64,000 nt of DNA. It comes from Granulicella cerasi. Lineage in GTDB: Bacteria > Acidobacteriota > Terriglobia > Terriglobales > Acidobacteriaceae. The stretch covers positions 685,852 to 749,851 of the forward strand of contig NZ_JAGSYD010000001.1 of NCBI RefSeq assembly GCF_025685575.1, written 5' to 3'. The notes beneath the pieces were generated by a model. That model was not told the DNA's origin. It ran no database searches and saw nothing but the letters and a program-made list of their open reading frames with translations. The position numbers were made by a program, and so were the translations under genes. Shown here piece by piece: positions 52,471 through 61,522 of the stretch (position 1 is the first letter of the stretch; every line of letters begins with the position of its first letter).

Positions 52471-54638
52471 GCGATACACGCAAAGGATCGATCGTGCGCG
52501 GCACGGACCAGGACTTCGCCCGAGGCGATGCGATCCCTCGCGCCAGCTCGCGGGCAGGACACAGCGCAGCTTTCCGCCTCGATCTGCAGCGGGCTTTTGC
52601 GATGCATGGCAAGGTGGCGATGCTGGCGGGCTTCCTGGTGTTCGCGCTGGTCTTCCTCGTTGGCTTGACGCGTAAGAAGCACTACAGCGCGGAGACGATT
52701 TTCTATGTGGCTCCTGTGCAGCGCGAAGTGCTGAACGCCAATGGCCCCACGGGCTATGACGACATGCGCTACAGCGCCACGCTGCAGCAGTTGATGCAGA
52801 CGATGCAGCGCATGGACGTGGCCGAGAAGGCCGTACGCAGCCTGCCGGAGGGTGTGTGGCGCGCTCCGAATGAACCTGTCCGCGTGGCCGCAGCCAACCT
52901 GATCGGCAACCTGAGCGTGCAGCGCTCGGGGAGCAGCTTCCAGATGGTGGCGGACCTTACGGGCGATGACCCTGACGCGACGGCCGCTGCATTGAACGCG
53001 CTGGCTGCGACCTTTATCGCGCAGGTGAAGAACGATACGGATGGCCCGACCGAGCAGCAGATGAAGCTGCTCGAAGCCGAGCAGCAGACGGTGGCCGACG
53101 CGCTCGTGAAGGACCAGGACAAGCAGGCGCGCCTTTCTGCCGCTTTGGGCGTCGCGCGTCTGAGCACGGACAAGAGCAATCCGCTGGATGACAGTGTGGC
53201 GCAGCTTCGGCAGCAGCTTTTCTCCGTGGAGCAGGCACGTCAGCAAACGTTGACGCAGGCCAGCGGCAACAGCGGCGAAAGCAATGATGCGCTGGCGACG
53301 CCGGCCGCTACGTTGCTTTCTTCGCTGAACTCTCGCAAGGCCACGCTGCAGTCGCAGATGGCAGGGATGACGCCGGCGAACCCGATTTACCAGCAAGACC
53401 AGGTGGAGCTTGCGGCAACGGACCGAGAGCTTACCGACGCGACGGCGAAGTTCGAGAAAGACCGCCGCGATCGCGAGCAGACCCGTCGCCATGAGCTCGA
53501 AGCGCGCTCGGCTGGGCTTGAGCGTGAGCTGAAGGACAGGCTGCTGCACCAGACTGAATTGGCTGCGCGTTCTGCGCCGCAGCTGCAGGAGTATGCTTCG
53601 CTGACCGCGGAGACGGACCGCCTGCAGACACGCGCCAATGCTATCGACGATGCGATGCGCGGCATTGAAGTGCAGCGTCGCTCGCCGTCCTTCGTGCGGG
53701 TAGCAATTCCCGCAACCCCGCCGCTGCTTCCGGAGCCGGGCAAGCGCAAGCTGCTGCTGCTGGGTTCGGTGCCGCTCGGTATCTTTGTGGCGATCGCTGT
53801 AGCTGTGCTGCTGAACTCGCGTGAGCGCCGCATCTTTGTCGGCCGCGATGTGGAGCGCATCCTCGGCTTCCGCCCGATGGCTGTGCTGCCGGCCGCAGAA
53901 GAGGTTTCCGAGCCGGTGCGCGATTCGTACCTGCTGCGTCTAGCAGGAGCGATCGAAAACTCCTACCGCAATGGAGCGCGCACGTTTGCGTTCACCGCTC
54001 CCAGCCCGGAGACGGATGTCGAGGAGCTGGTCTTCCATCTGCAGAACAAGCTGAAGGAGATGGGCTACGCGGTGCTTTGGGTGGGTAGCGATACGCTGCT
54101 GCGCGCGGAGCGTGACTTCGAAGAAGCCTATGGTCGTGGGCCGGACTTGAGCGAAGAGGCCCGTCACGGCGAACATGGCACCGATGGTTTGGCGGCTGCG
54201 CGTCTTGCATGGCTGCAGGGTGACTACGATTTTGTCCTGGTCGATACGCCTTCGCTGACGATCTCCGGTGAGGCTGAGTACGCCGTGCGTCGCTGCGATG
54301 CGACCGTGCTGGTGAACGAAAGCGCAGTGACTACGCGCGAAGATCTGTACATCGCTGGCGAAATCCTGGAGCGCATCGGCCTTGGCGGCGTGGGCGCGGT
54401 GGTGAAGAACCTGAAGCTGGAGAACGCGGATGTGCTCTTCCAGCACACCGTGCAGAAGGCGGAAGAAGACCACGCTCGTCGTGCGCCGCGCGAGCCGCGA
54501 GACAACGAAGGTACGTGGCAGGTGCTCGAAGCAGGAACGACGCGCGAACTCGTACTGCCGGGCGATCCGGTGGCGCGCAATCGTCGTCGCCGCCGTCCCG
54601 CGAACGCGGCATCGCCCAAGTTCACGTCCGTAAGCTAA
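52467..54638 (+). CDS. Wzz-type chain-length/co-polymerase protein with degenerate BY-kinase domain
   Basis: This 723-residue protein has TM1 at about 49-67 and TM2 at about 428-449, bracketing a large periplasmic part with coiled coil (about 200-400), the layout of polysaccharide co-polymerases. The cytoplasmic C-terminal domain resembles a bacterial tyrosine kinase. Its Walker A position reads FTAPSPETDVEEL (510-520), without the GKS/T. Walker A'/B is kept only in part (FVLVDTPSL, D593). There is no C-terminal Tyr cluster; the tail is basic (NRRRRRPANAA). It probably controls chain length without catalysing phosphorylation. It overlaps the Wza-like gene by four bases. Confidence 0.87.
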   Translation: MSDTRKGSIVRGTDQDFARGDAIPRASSRAGHSAAFRLDLQRAFAMHGKVAMLAGFLVFALVFLVGLTRKKHYSAETIFYVAPVQREVLNANGPTGYDDMRYSATLQQLMQTMQRMDVAEKAVRSLPEGVWRAPNEPVRVAAANLIGNLSVQRSGSSFQMVADLTGDDPDATAAALNALAATFIAQVKNDTDGPTEQQMKLLEAEQQTVADALVKDQDKQARLSAALGVARLSTDKSNPLDDSVAQLRQQLFSVEQARQQTLTQASGNSGESNDALATPAATLLSSLNSRKATLQSQMAGMTPANPIYQQDQVELAATDRELTDATAKFEKDRRDREQTRRHELEARSAGLERELKDRLLHQTELAARSAPQLQEYASLTAETDRLQTRANAIDDAMRGIEVQRRSPSFVRVAIPATPPLLPEPGKRKLLLLGSVPLGIFVAIAVAVLLNSRERRIFVGRDVERILGFRPMAVLPAAEEVSEPVRDSYLLRLAGAIENSYRNGARTFAFTAPSPETDVEELVFHLQNKLKEMGYAVLWVGSDTLLRAERDFEEAYGRGPDLSEEARHGEHGTDGLAAARLAWLQGDYDFVLVDTPSLTISGEAEYAVRRCDATVLVNESAVTTREDLYIAGEILERIGLGGVGAVVKNLKLENADVLFQHTVQKAEEDHARRAPREPRDNEGTWQVLEAGTTRELVLPGDPVARNRRRRRPANAASPKFTSVS

Positions 54639-54650
54639 TCTCTAGCCATC

Positions 54651-55178
54651 ATGTTTGAGAACATCCGCGAAGACTGGCACGCTCATAACAAAGACTGGAC
54701 GCGCCAGGGGTTCTGGGTCATGGTCGTCTACCGCTTCGGGCGCTGGCGCTATGGCATCAAGCCGCGTGTGCTGCGTGTGCCGTTCTCGTTCCTCTACAAG
54801 TTTATGAAGTTCTGGGCTGACTGCGTGCTCGGCGCGGAGATTCCGTGCGAGGTGCAGATCGGTCGTCGGCTTTCGATCGAACACACGGGCACGATCGTCG
54901 TGAGCGGCGATGCGAAGCTTGGCGATGATTGCGTGCTGCGCCACGGTGTGACGCTGGGACTGCGGAACCGCGGCCGTCGTGGCTCACCGCAGTTGGGCGA
55001 TCGCGTGGACATTGGCGCAGGCGCGAAGCTGCTTGGCCCCATCACCGTTGGCGATGATGTTGCGATCGGCGCCAACGCGGTGGTGTTGCAGGACATCCCT
55101 TCGAACCATATCGCTGTGGGCAATCCGGCGGTGATCAAGCCTCGCAAGACACTTCCTCCGCTCGCGGAGAACGCATGA
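54651..55178 (+). CDS. Serine acetyltransferase-like hexapeptide acyltransferase
   Basis: This 175-residue left-handed beta-helix protein starts MFENIREDWHAHNKDW. The helix turns run from IPCEVQIGRRLSIEHTG through AKLGDDCVLRHGVTLGLRN to ITVGDDVAIGANAVVLQDIP, as in SAT/EpsC-type enzymes. Catalytic-type His residues are in SIEHTG and LRHGVT. It lies 12 bases after the co-polymerase gene and overlaps the next glycosyltransferase gene, so acetylation of a sugar or nucleotide sugar is more likely than cysteine biosynthesis. The usual N-terminal SAT domain is absent. Confidence 0.87.
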   Translation: MFENIREDWHAHNKDWTRQGFWVMVVYRFGRWRYGIKPRVLRVPFSFLYKFMKFWADCVLGAEIPCEVQIGRRLSIEHTGTIVVSGDAKLGDDCVLRHGVTLGLRNRGRRGSPQLGDRVDIGAGAKLLGPITVGDDVAIGANAVVLQDIPSNHIAVGNPAVIKPRKTLPPLAENA

Positions 55179-56176
55179 GCCAGATCGGCAAACTCAGCGT
55201 TGTGATCATCGGGCGCAATGAAGGCCCGCGCCTCGCGCGCTGCCTGGTGAGTGTGTGCGCGATGCACAATGCCGGTTGGGAGAGCGAATACATCTACGTC
55301 GACTCAGGCTCGACGGACGACTCACTCGAGATCGCTGCGGAGCATGGCTTTCGCGTATTGGAACTGACCGGTGGCAAGCCTACTGCGGCGCGCGGACGCA
55401 ACGCCGGTTGGCGTGCCGCGACGGGCGATGTTGTGCTCTTTCTCGATGGCGACACCGTGCTCGATCGCGAGTTTGTGGCGACGGCTGCGCAGGCGTTGGT
55501 GGAGCCCACGACGGCGGTGGTGTGGGGCCATCGGCGAGAGCTGTATCCGGAGCAATCGATCTACAACCGCGTGATGGACCTCGATTGGATCTACGCACCG
55601 GGGTGGACGCCGTTCTGTGGTGGCGACGCGCTGTTTCGCCGCGACGTGTTGGCGGCGGTTGACGGCTTTGATGAAACGCTGATCGCGGGTGAAGAGCCGG
55701 AGCTTTGTCGGCGCATCCTCGCGCACGGCGGGCGCATTCTGCACATCGATGTACCGATGACGAAGCATGATCTTGCGTTGCGCAACTTCAAGCCGTACTG
55801 GGCACGCGCCGAGCGTGCAGGCCATGCGTATGCTGAGGTCGCGGCGCGTTTCGCGGCATCGGGCGAGCCGTTCTGGCAGGATGAAGTTGCGCGCAATCGC
55901 AAGCGCGCGATGGTGTTGCTTGCGGCGCCTGTTGCTGGCTTGCTGCTCAGCGTAGCGCTGCGTTCGTGGTGGCCGATCGTGCTGGTGCTGCTGGCGTATG
56001 TGGCGCTGGTACTGCGCACAGCGTGGAAAGCGCGGTGGAAGTCGAAGGACGCCGTCACGCTGCTGCTCTACGGTGTGCACTCGCACTTGCAGCAGATCCC
56101 GATCTTCTTCGGGCAGCTTCGCTTCGCGCGCAACCGTCGCAAGGGCGTTCGCTCGGAACTCATCGAATACAAATAG
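55175..56176 (+). CDS. Family 2 glycosyltransferase with C-terminal membrane helices
   Basis: This 333-residue protein overlaps the acetyltransferase gene by four bases. The GT-A pattern is VVIIGRNEGPRLARCL, YVDSGSTDDSLEIA, ARGRNAGWRAATGDVVLFLD with DGD, then FCGGDALFRRDVLAAVDGFD and AGEEPELCRRIL. Two C-terminal hydrophobic segments (MVLLAAPVAGLLLSVALRSW, IVLVLLAYVALVLRTAW) place it at the inner membrane. It should add one sugar to the lipid-linked repeat unit. It ends the plus-strand export operon, 15 bases from the convergent GT4 gene. Confidence 0.9.
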   Translation: MSQIGKLSVVIIGRNEGPRLARCLVSVCAMHNAGWESEYIYVDSGSTDDSLEIAAEHGFRVLELTGGKPTAARGRNAGWRAATGDVVLFLDGDTVLDREFVATAAQALVEPTTAVVWGHRRELYPEQSIYNRVMDLDWIYAPGWTPFCGGDALFRRDVLAAVDGFDETLIAGEEPELCRRILAHGGRILHIDVPMTKHDLALRNFKPYWARAERAGHAYAEVAARFAASGEPFWQDEVARNRKRAMVLLAAPVAGLLLSVALRSWWPIVLVLLAYVALVLRTAWKARWKSKDAVTLLLYGVHSHLQQIPIFFGQLRFARNRRKGVRSELIEYK

Positions 56177-56191
56177 GCGGCGAGCGCGGCA

Positions 56192-57409
56192 CTACTTGAA
56201 GAGCTCGCGGATCCACGAAGAGCGCAGCGCGTTCCAGAGCGCGCGGGTGTTGTCGAGCGCGCGCTGACGTGCGCCCTGCGACAACGCAGCGGTGAACTGG
56301 CGATCGTGGCTCAGCTTGACGAGCGTCGCGGCCAGCGCTTCCACATCGGCATTCGCGACGAGCAACCCATCTTCACCGTGGCGCACGGTGTCCTCGCTTG
56401 CGGGCGAGCGATAGGCGACCACAGGCAGGCCCGCAGCCATGGCATCAAAGAAGGCGCGGCCGAAGTCCGTGGTGAGGTGCGGCATCGCGAAGACGTGTTC
56501 CTGCTCGATCGCGCCGCGGAGTTCCGCACCCTGCTGCAGTGCGCCCCCGAAGTGAACGGCTTCGCTGATCTGCAGACGTCTGCTGAGCGCTTCGAGCTCC
56601 GCCTGCTGTGATCCACCGCCGTAGAGCGTCACGCGGACATCTTCGCCACGCGAGCGTGCGATGGCGACAGCACGCAGCAGGAAGTCCAGGCCCTTGAGCG
56701 GCTGCATGCGCGACGCGGTGACGATGCGCAGAGGACCCCCGGCCAGCAGCGCGTTCGAGCGCGCCTCCAGCGCGGCGGAGCTGATGACCTCCTCCGCTTC
56801 GTGCACAGGCTGACGAATCGCGAAGGCGTTCTGCGCGTGCATACGGTAGCGCACCACCGCTGCGGGGGTATGCAGGAAGGTGAGCGAGGCGGTGTTCACG
56901 CGCTGCTGCACATGCTTCTCAAGTTGCGCGAGCGTGCGAGCGCGGCGCTTCTGCTGCAAGCCCGCAGGTGCCGTGCGAACCCATTCCCAGCCGAGCATGT
57001 CGGGGAAGTCTTCGGCGACGACGAAGAGCGTCTTCTTCCCGAGCTTCGTTGCGAGATCATGGCCGTAGTACAGCGCGACGTCGTTGCCGAAGAGGTTCGA
57101 GGTATGGACGAGATCAGCGTTCTGCACTGCGGCGCCGAGTGCCTTGCGCAGCTTCATACCGTAGAAGAAGTCGAGGCGGCCCCTGCGTGCTGGCAGCGAG
57201 ACGAAGCTCACTTCGCCTTGCGTAGGACGCTCGGCGAAGCCTGTCCCCCAGCTGCTCAGCGTGGAGAGCGGAAGCTCGGGTGCGGCGACGGTGATCGCGC
57301 CCATGCTCGCGGCGAGGCCGTCGAGGTCCGCGCTCCACAGCTTGTCGAGCAGGACGTTACCCGCTTCGTTGCGCGCAAATGGAATATGAGTGACCAGCAG
57401 ATAACGCAT
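56192..57409 (-). CDS. Family 4 glycosyltransferase
   Basis: This protein has 405 residues from MRYLLVTHIPFARNEAGN. The frame stays open further upstream across the acetyltransferase gene, but that is a shadow. The N-terminal Rossmann domain has LVHTSNLFGNDVALYYGHDL. The C-terminal nucleotide-sugar domain has IVTASRMQPLKGLDFLLRAV, VTLYGGGSQQAELEALS and FGRAFFDAMAAGLPVVAYRS (GPGTF-type E replaced by D in this motif), followed by EDTVRHGEDGLLV. It begins two bases after the acetyltransferase stop. It likely adds a sugar to the repeat unit from the cytoplasmic side. Confidence 0.88.
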   Translation of the reverse strand: MRYLLVTHIPFARNEAGNVLLDKLWSADLDGLAASMGAITVAAPELPLSTLSSWGTGFAERPTQGEVSFVSLPARRGRLDFFYGMKLRKALGAAVQNADLVHTSNLFGNDVALYYGHDLATKLGKKTLFVVAEDFPDMLGWEWVRTAPAGLQQKRRARTLAQLEKHVQQRVNTASLTFLHTPAAVVRYRMHAQNAFAIRQPVHEAEEVISSAALEARSNALLAGGPLRIVTASRMQPLKGLDFLLRAVAIARSRGEDVRVTLYGGGSQQAELEALSRRLQISEAVHFGGALQQGAELRGAIEQEHVFAMPHLTTDFGRAFFDAMAAGLPVVAYRSPASEDTVRHGEDGLLVANADVEALAATLVKLSHDRQFTAALSQGARQRALDNTRALWNALRSSWIRELFK

Positions 57410-57411
57410 GG

Positions 57412-58005
57412 TTAAGCCTTTTCTTCGCGAGAGATGATGGGCTTCGCAGGGACGCCGGCGACGACCGCGCCCGCGGGGACATCGCGTGTAACAACGGCGT
57501 TCGCGCCGACGGTCGCGTGATCGCCAATGGTGATGCCGCCAAGGATCGTGACGCCGCGACCGATCCACACTTCGCGACCGATGGTGATCGGCTTGGCGGT
57601 GTGACCCGCATCGCGCATGGCGACGCCTTCTTCGCGAGCGTGGTTCGCGTCGCGCAGGCTCGAGTATTCGCCGATCATCGTACCGTCGCCGATGGTGATG
57701 CCGGCCATCGCGACGAGATGGACGCCGCGCGAAAGTACGCAGCCGTTGCCGAGTGTGAGCGCGGCGTGTTCCTGCGTCTCGAAGTGGCAACCGGGGTAGA
57801 GCAGCGTGTGTTCGCCGAAGCGAATGTTGCGCGTGCCGTAGACCCATTGGCGGCCGAGCACCACGGTGCTTGCGGGAAGCTGGTCGCGCAGTTGTGCGGC
57901 GAGCGAAGAGAAGCTGACGATGCGGCGCAACGATTCACGCGCGCCATCGAAGGCGCGAAGGAATGCGGTGAGCGGAGCGGCGATGAGTTGCTTGGGTGAA
58001 GGCAT
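57412..58005 (-). CDS. Hexapeptide-repeat acetyltransferase (WcaF/Maa-like)
   Basis: This 197-residue left-handed beta-helix protein begins its repeats near VLGRQWVYGTRNIRFGEHTL. They continue through LTLGNGCVLSRGVHLVAMAG, ITIGDGTMIGEYSSLRD, ITIGREVWIGRGVTILGG and ITIGDHATVGANAVVTRDVP, ending in GVPAKPI. The candidate catalytic His is in DANHAREEG. It should O-acetylate a sugar of the polymer. It lies between two glycosyltransferase genes of a minus-strand operon, with gaps of 13 and 2 bases. Confidence 0.9.
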   Translation of the reverse strand: MPSPKQLIAAPLTAFLRAFDGARESLRRIVSFSSLAAQLRDQLPASTVVLGRQWVYGTRNIRFGEHTLLYPGCHFETQEHAALTLGNGCVLSRGVHLVAMAGITIGDGTMIGEYSSLRDANHAREEGVAMRDAGHTAKPITIGREVWIGRGVTILGGITIGDHATVGANAVVTRDVPAGAVVAGVPAKPIISREEKA

Positions 58006-58018
58006 AAGCGACGCGCGG

Positions 58019-59002
58019 CTACCAGGGCGCTGGCGGCGAAACGCGTCCTCCCTTCGTGTCGTCCCACGCCTGGTCGATGAGGCGCCGGAGGTTGGCGAAG
58101 CGCTCGGCCTTGGCTTTGCGCTCGGGCGTGCTGCTGAGCTTGTTGCGCCACATGCTGGCGGTGTAGAGCGATTTCTCCATCCACTTGGCGAGCCATGCCT
58201 GTGCGCCGTGATGCTTGCGGTAGTAGAGGAAGGTACTGCGCATGCGCCACTTCACGACCTGTGCGGCTTGCGACGAGAATTCGAGTGACTTGAGTGAGCG
58301 CGAGCTTTCGCCACCGATGTGCGTGATGACGATGTCGGGCCAGTACCAGATCTCCCAGCCCGCTTGCTTCAAGCGATAGCAGAGGTCGACCTCTTCGTAG
58401 TAGAGGAAGAACGCCGGGTCGAAGAAGCCTGTCTGCGCGAGTGCTTCGGGGCGGATGATGGCGAAGGCACCGGGCACCCAATCCACGGAGGCGGGCTGGC
58501 TTTGATCGCTCCACGTGCGGTCGAGCGCGCTGAAGAGTTTCGACTTGGGGAAGCGATAGGACAAGCCTGTGAGCACGGTGAAGTCGATCCAGACGGTGTG
58601 GAACATGCGCGCCGACGGTTGCCATCCGCCGTCGCGGCCGATGAGCTTGCCGCCGCCCATGCCGCAGCGCGGCGTCGCGTCCATGTGTGCGATGGCCTTG
58701 CGCAGGCCGCCGGGCGCGATGAAGGCATCGGTGTTGAGCAGCACGATGTAGCGGCCCTGTGCGACGGGCAGCGCGACGTTGTTCGCGTTGCCGAAGCCGA
58801 GGTTCACGTCGCTGCGGAAGAGCTTCACCTGCGGGAAGTCGCGCTCGATCATCGCAGCGGAGTCGTCGCGCGAGGCGTTCTCGACAACGAGGACTTCGTG
58901 CGTGAAGCCTTCGAGCTCTTCGTAGAGTGCGGTGAGGCACTCGTGCGTGAGCTTCGAGGTGTTGAAGGAGACGAGGATGACGGAGACGTCGTAGGTGCTC
59001 AC
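58019..59002 (-). CDS. Family 2 glycosyltransferase, rhamnosyltransferase-like
   Basis: This 327-residue protein has motifs VSVILVSFNTSKLTHECL, VVENASRDDSAAMI, NLGFGNANNVALP and YIVLLNTDAF (DxD-type NTD). VPGAFAIIRPEAL, YYEEVDLCYRLKQAGWEIWY and ITHIGGESS follow, the pattern of WbbL/RfbN-type rhamnosyltransferases. It has no membrane helix. It overlaps the upstream GT4 gene by four bases (ATGA). Confidence 0.9.
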   Translation of the reverse strand: MSTYDVSVILVSFNTSKLTHECLTALYEELEGFTHEVLVVENASRDDSAAMIERDFPQVKLFRSDVNLGFGNANNVALPVAQGRYIVLLNTDAFIAPGGLRKAIAHMDATPRCGMGGGKLIGRDGGWQPSARMFHTVWIDFTVLTGLSYRFPKSKLFSALDRTWSDQSQPASVDWVPGAFAIIRPEALAQTGFFDPAFFLYYEEVDLCYRLKQAGWEIWYWPDIVITHIGGESSRSLKSLEFSSQAAQVVKWRMRSTFLYYRKHHGAQAWLAKWMEKSLYTASMWRNKLSSTPERKAKAERFANLRRLIDQAWDDTKGGRVSPPAPW

Positions 59003-60300
59003 TGCTTCACCGCCGGTTGCAAAGAGTGGCGAAAGATCTCAGCGAGCCGTGCGTGATTGTCGCGAAGACGATAGTGTTCGAGGACGCGTTCGCGCGAGGA
59101 GTGTCCCATGCGCGCGCGCAGCGAGGCGTCGGACGCGAGCAGACGCAATGACTCGGTGAGTGCGTCGACGTCAGAAGGTGCGACGAGCACGCCGTCCTGT
59201 CCGCTGCGAATGAGTTCGCTGATGCCGGCGACGGTCGTGCTGAGGCAGGGGATCTCCAGTGCCATCGCTTCCATCAGCGCGACGGGGATGCCTTCGGCGA
59301 AGCTCGGCAGCGCGAAGATGTCGGCGGTGCGAAGCAGCGCAAGCGTTTCCGGATGCGATTGCGGTCCGCTGAGGCGGACGCTTTCGCTGAGGCCCTGCTG
59401 CCGCACGAACTTTTCAAGCGACGCGCGCTCGGGGCCTCCGCCGACGAGCGTTGCGGTGACGTAGACACCTTCTGCGCGTAGGCGCGCGATGGCCTGCAGC
59501 AAGAGTCGCTGGCCCTTCTCTGGCACAAGGCGGCCGACACAAACGACATGCGGCAGCGCGGTGGACTGCGCCTTCACCGGCGGCAGCGCAAGCATCTCTT
59601 CTGGCACGCCGAGGCGTACGACGTGCAGCTTGGACCAATGGTCTGTCGGCAGGCGTTGCATGAGCTGGCTCTTTGCAAAGCTGCTGATGCAGAGCACGAA
59701 CGCAGCTTGCAGCAGCTTCTCCTGCATCTGGTTGGCGCTGAAGTCCTGCAGCTCTTCCGGGCCGTGGATGGTGAGGCTGAAAGGCACGCCCCATGCGCGC
59801 GAGGTGAGGAAGCCGACCGATGCGACGGGGCCGCCGAAGTGCACATGCAGATGCGGCAGATCGCGTTGGCGCATCCAGTCGCCGAGCAGCAGGGCTTCGG
59901 CGAGATAGGCGAACCACATGGCGCGCTTCTTCGCGGTGAGTCCCTTCACGCTGAAGATGGCGCGGAGGCCGCGCATGAACGCAGTGGGATGCTTCACGCT
60001 GATGCCGAGTAGCTTGAGCAGCGAGCCGACCTTGCCGCCGGACTTCACATAGAAGGTCTTCGAGGCTTCTTCCGCTTCGACAGGAGGCAGCGCGTTCATC
60101 GCGCGATCGGGTGCGTTGATCGACGCAGTCTCTATCTGCATGCCGAGCGCGCGCAGGCCCAGCACTTCATGCAGGAAGAAGGTGTGAGAGATCGCGGGAT
60201 AGCGGCTGAGGAGGTATGCGAGGCGCGTGGCGCGAGGAGGAGTTCCTGTGGCGTCGGCCGGTGCATCATGAGCAGGCATGGCGTCGCGCACGGGGTTCAT
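58999..60300 (-). CDS. Family 4 glycosyltransferase
   Basis: This protein has 433 residues from MNPVRDAMPAHD, followed by RLAYLLSRYPAISHTFFLHE, a start typical of exopolysaccharide GT4 enzymes of the 'colanic acid' type. The frame is open further upstream but is not protein-like there, and no clear ribosome site is seen. HVHFGGPVASVGFL, VCVGRLVPEKGQRLLLQAIA, ATLVGGGPERASLEKFV and FALPSFAEGIPVALMEAMA (EGxPvalmEAMA) identify the family. It is the first gene of a four-gene minus-strand operon and diverges from the acyltransferase gene. Confidence 0.9.
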   Translation of the reverse strand: MNPVRDAMPAHDAPADATGTPPRATRLAYLLSRYPAISHTFFLHEVLGLRALGMQIETASINAPDRAMNALPPVEAEEASKTFYVKSGGKVGSLLKLLGISVKHPTAFMRGLRAIFSVKGLTAKKRAMWFAYLAEALLLGDWMRQRDLPHLHVHFGGPVASVGFLTSRAWGVPFSLTIHGPEELQDFSANQMQEKLLQAAFVLCISSFAKSQLMQRLPTDHWSKLHVVRLGVPEEMLALPPVKAQSTALPHVVCVGRLVPEKGQRLLLQAIARLRAEGVYVTATLVGGGPERASLEKFVRQQGLSESVRLSGPQSHPETLALLRTADIFALPSFAEGIPVALMEAMALEIPCLSTTVAGISELIRSGQDGVLVAPSDVDALTESLRLLASDASLRARMGHSSRERVLEHYRLRDNHARLAEIFRHSLQPAVKQ

Positions 60301-60409
60301 GGCATGAGTATAGCCGTGGCGAAAGCGCGTTGGCGTAACGAATTCTGCGACTTGTGTGTCACGACTTGATACTTGCCGCGAGGCTTCGACGACACGGACA
60401 ATAACTCTC

Positions 60410-61522
60410 GTGACCTCCTCTGCCAAGCCGTCGTTGAACAGCCCGTGGGACTCGCGCCATAACAACTTCGACGCGCTGCGTATTCTGCTCGCGCTGCTGG
60501 TGCTGGCCTCGCACTGCATGCCGCTAGCGACAGGAACGGAGGAGCGCGAGTGGGTAGCGCGCTGGACGCACCATCAGCTCACAGGCGGAGCGATCTCGGT
60601 CGATCTCTTCTTCGTGATGAGCGGCTTCATGATCACGGCCAGCATGGAGCGCTCGAAGAGTGCGTGGCAGTTCGCGCAACGACGCATCGCGCGCATCTAT
60701 CCGGGCTTCCTGGTGTGTGCGCTGCTAGGGTTCTTCGTCTTCGCGCAGATCGGGCACGCTGAGTTGCTGCCACGTCTATCGGCTCGTATCGGCGATTTCC
60801 TGTTGGAGACATTGCGGCTTCGTGAGTTCACGTACAGCCATGCGTTCGCGCACAACATCTATGACGGACGCGCGATCAACGGCTCGGTGTGGTCGATCCA
60901 GTACGAGTGCTGGTGCTATGTCGGCGTGATGCTGCTGGGCGTTGTTGGTCTGTTGAAGCAGCGCGTGTGGCCGCTGCTGTTCTTTGTGGGCTCGCTTGCG
61001 TTGAGCGTGATGTTCCTCGTACGCGGATGGGTGTTCGGCGGCAAGTTCCTTGGGGTGCTGCTGGGTTCGCCGCAGCTCTGGGCGCGGTTGCTGCCGTACT
61101 ATCTGGCGGGCGTGGTGTTCTATCTCTATCGTCGCCAGATTCCGCATAGCGCAGCGCTCGCATTGCTGGCGGTGATTGCCTGTGTGGTGGCTGCGCGTGT
61201 GCCGTTTGGCGTAGCGGCGTTGTTTCCGATGGCAGGGAGCTATCTGGTGTTCTATCTCGCGTACGCGAAGTGGTTGCCGCTCACGCAGGCCGGGCGCTTC
61301 GGCGACTTCTCGTACGGGCTCTACCTCTATGCGTTTCCGATTCAGCAGACGATCGTGATGCTGCATGGCGGCGCGATGTCGCCGGCGATTTTGTTTGTCG
61401 AGGCGACGCCGCTGGTGCTGCTGCTTTCGGTGGCAAGCTGGTACGGCGTGGAACGTCGCTTTCTGCGGCCGGGACGTCGGCATGAAACGATCGCGCAGGG
61501 TATGAAGGAAGCGGTCAGCTAG
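60410..61522 (+). CDS. Acyltransferase 3 (OafA/YrhL-like) membrane protein
   Basis: This protein has about 370 residues from a GTG (VTSSAKPSLNSPWDS); no ribosome site is convincing and a start further upstream cannot be excluded. It has the acyltransferase-3 opening FDALRILLALLVLASHCMPL, then SVDLFFVMSGFMITASMERS, RRIARIYPGFLVCALLGFFV, NGSVWSIQYECWCYVGVML and about ten membrane helices. Members move acetyl or other acyl groups across the membrane onto sugars. It stands alone on the plus strand, sharing its last four bases with the convergent GT4 gene. Confidence 0.9.
   Translation: MTSSAKPSLNSPWDSRHNNFDALRILLALLVLASHCMPLATGTEEREWVARWTHHQLTGGAISVDLFFVMSGFMITASMERSKSAWQFAQRRIARIYPGFLVCALLGFFVFAQIGHAELLPRLSARIGDFLLETLRLREFTYSHAFAHNIYDGRAINGSVWSIQYECWCYVGVMLLGVVGLLKQRVWPLLFFVGSLALSVMFLVRGWVFGGKFLGVLLGSPQLWARLLPYYLAGVVFYLYRRQIPHSAALALLAVIACVVAARVPFGVAALFPMAGSYLVFYLAYAKWLPLTQAGRFGDFSYGLYLYAFPIQQTIVMLHGGAMSPAILFVEATPLVLLLSVASWYGVERRFLRPGRRHETIAQGMKEAVS

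Noticed and set aside
57410..57847. In-frame upstream extension of the GT4 gene at 56192
   Set aside because: It reads through the acetyltransferase gene in another frame and is Arg/His-rich; the GT4 begins naturally at MRYLLVTHIPF.
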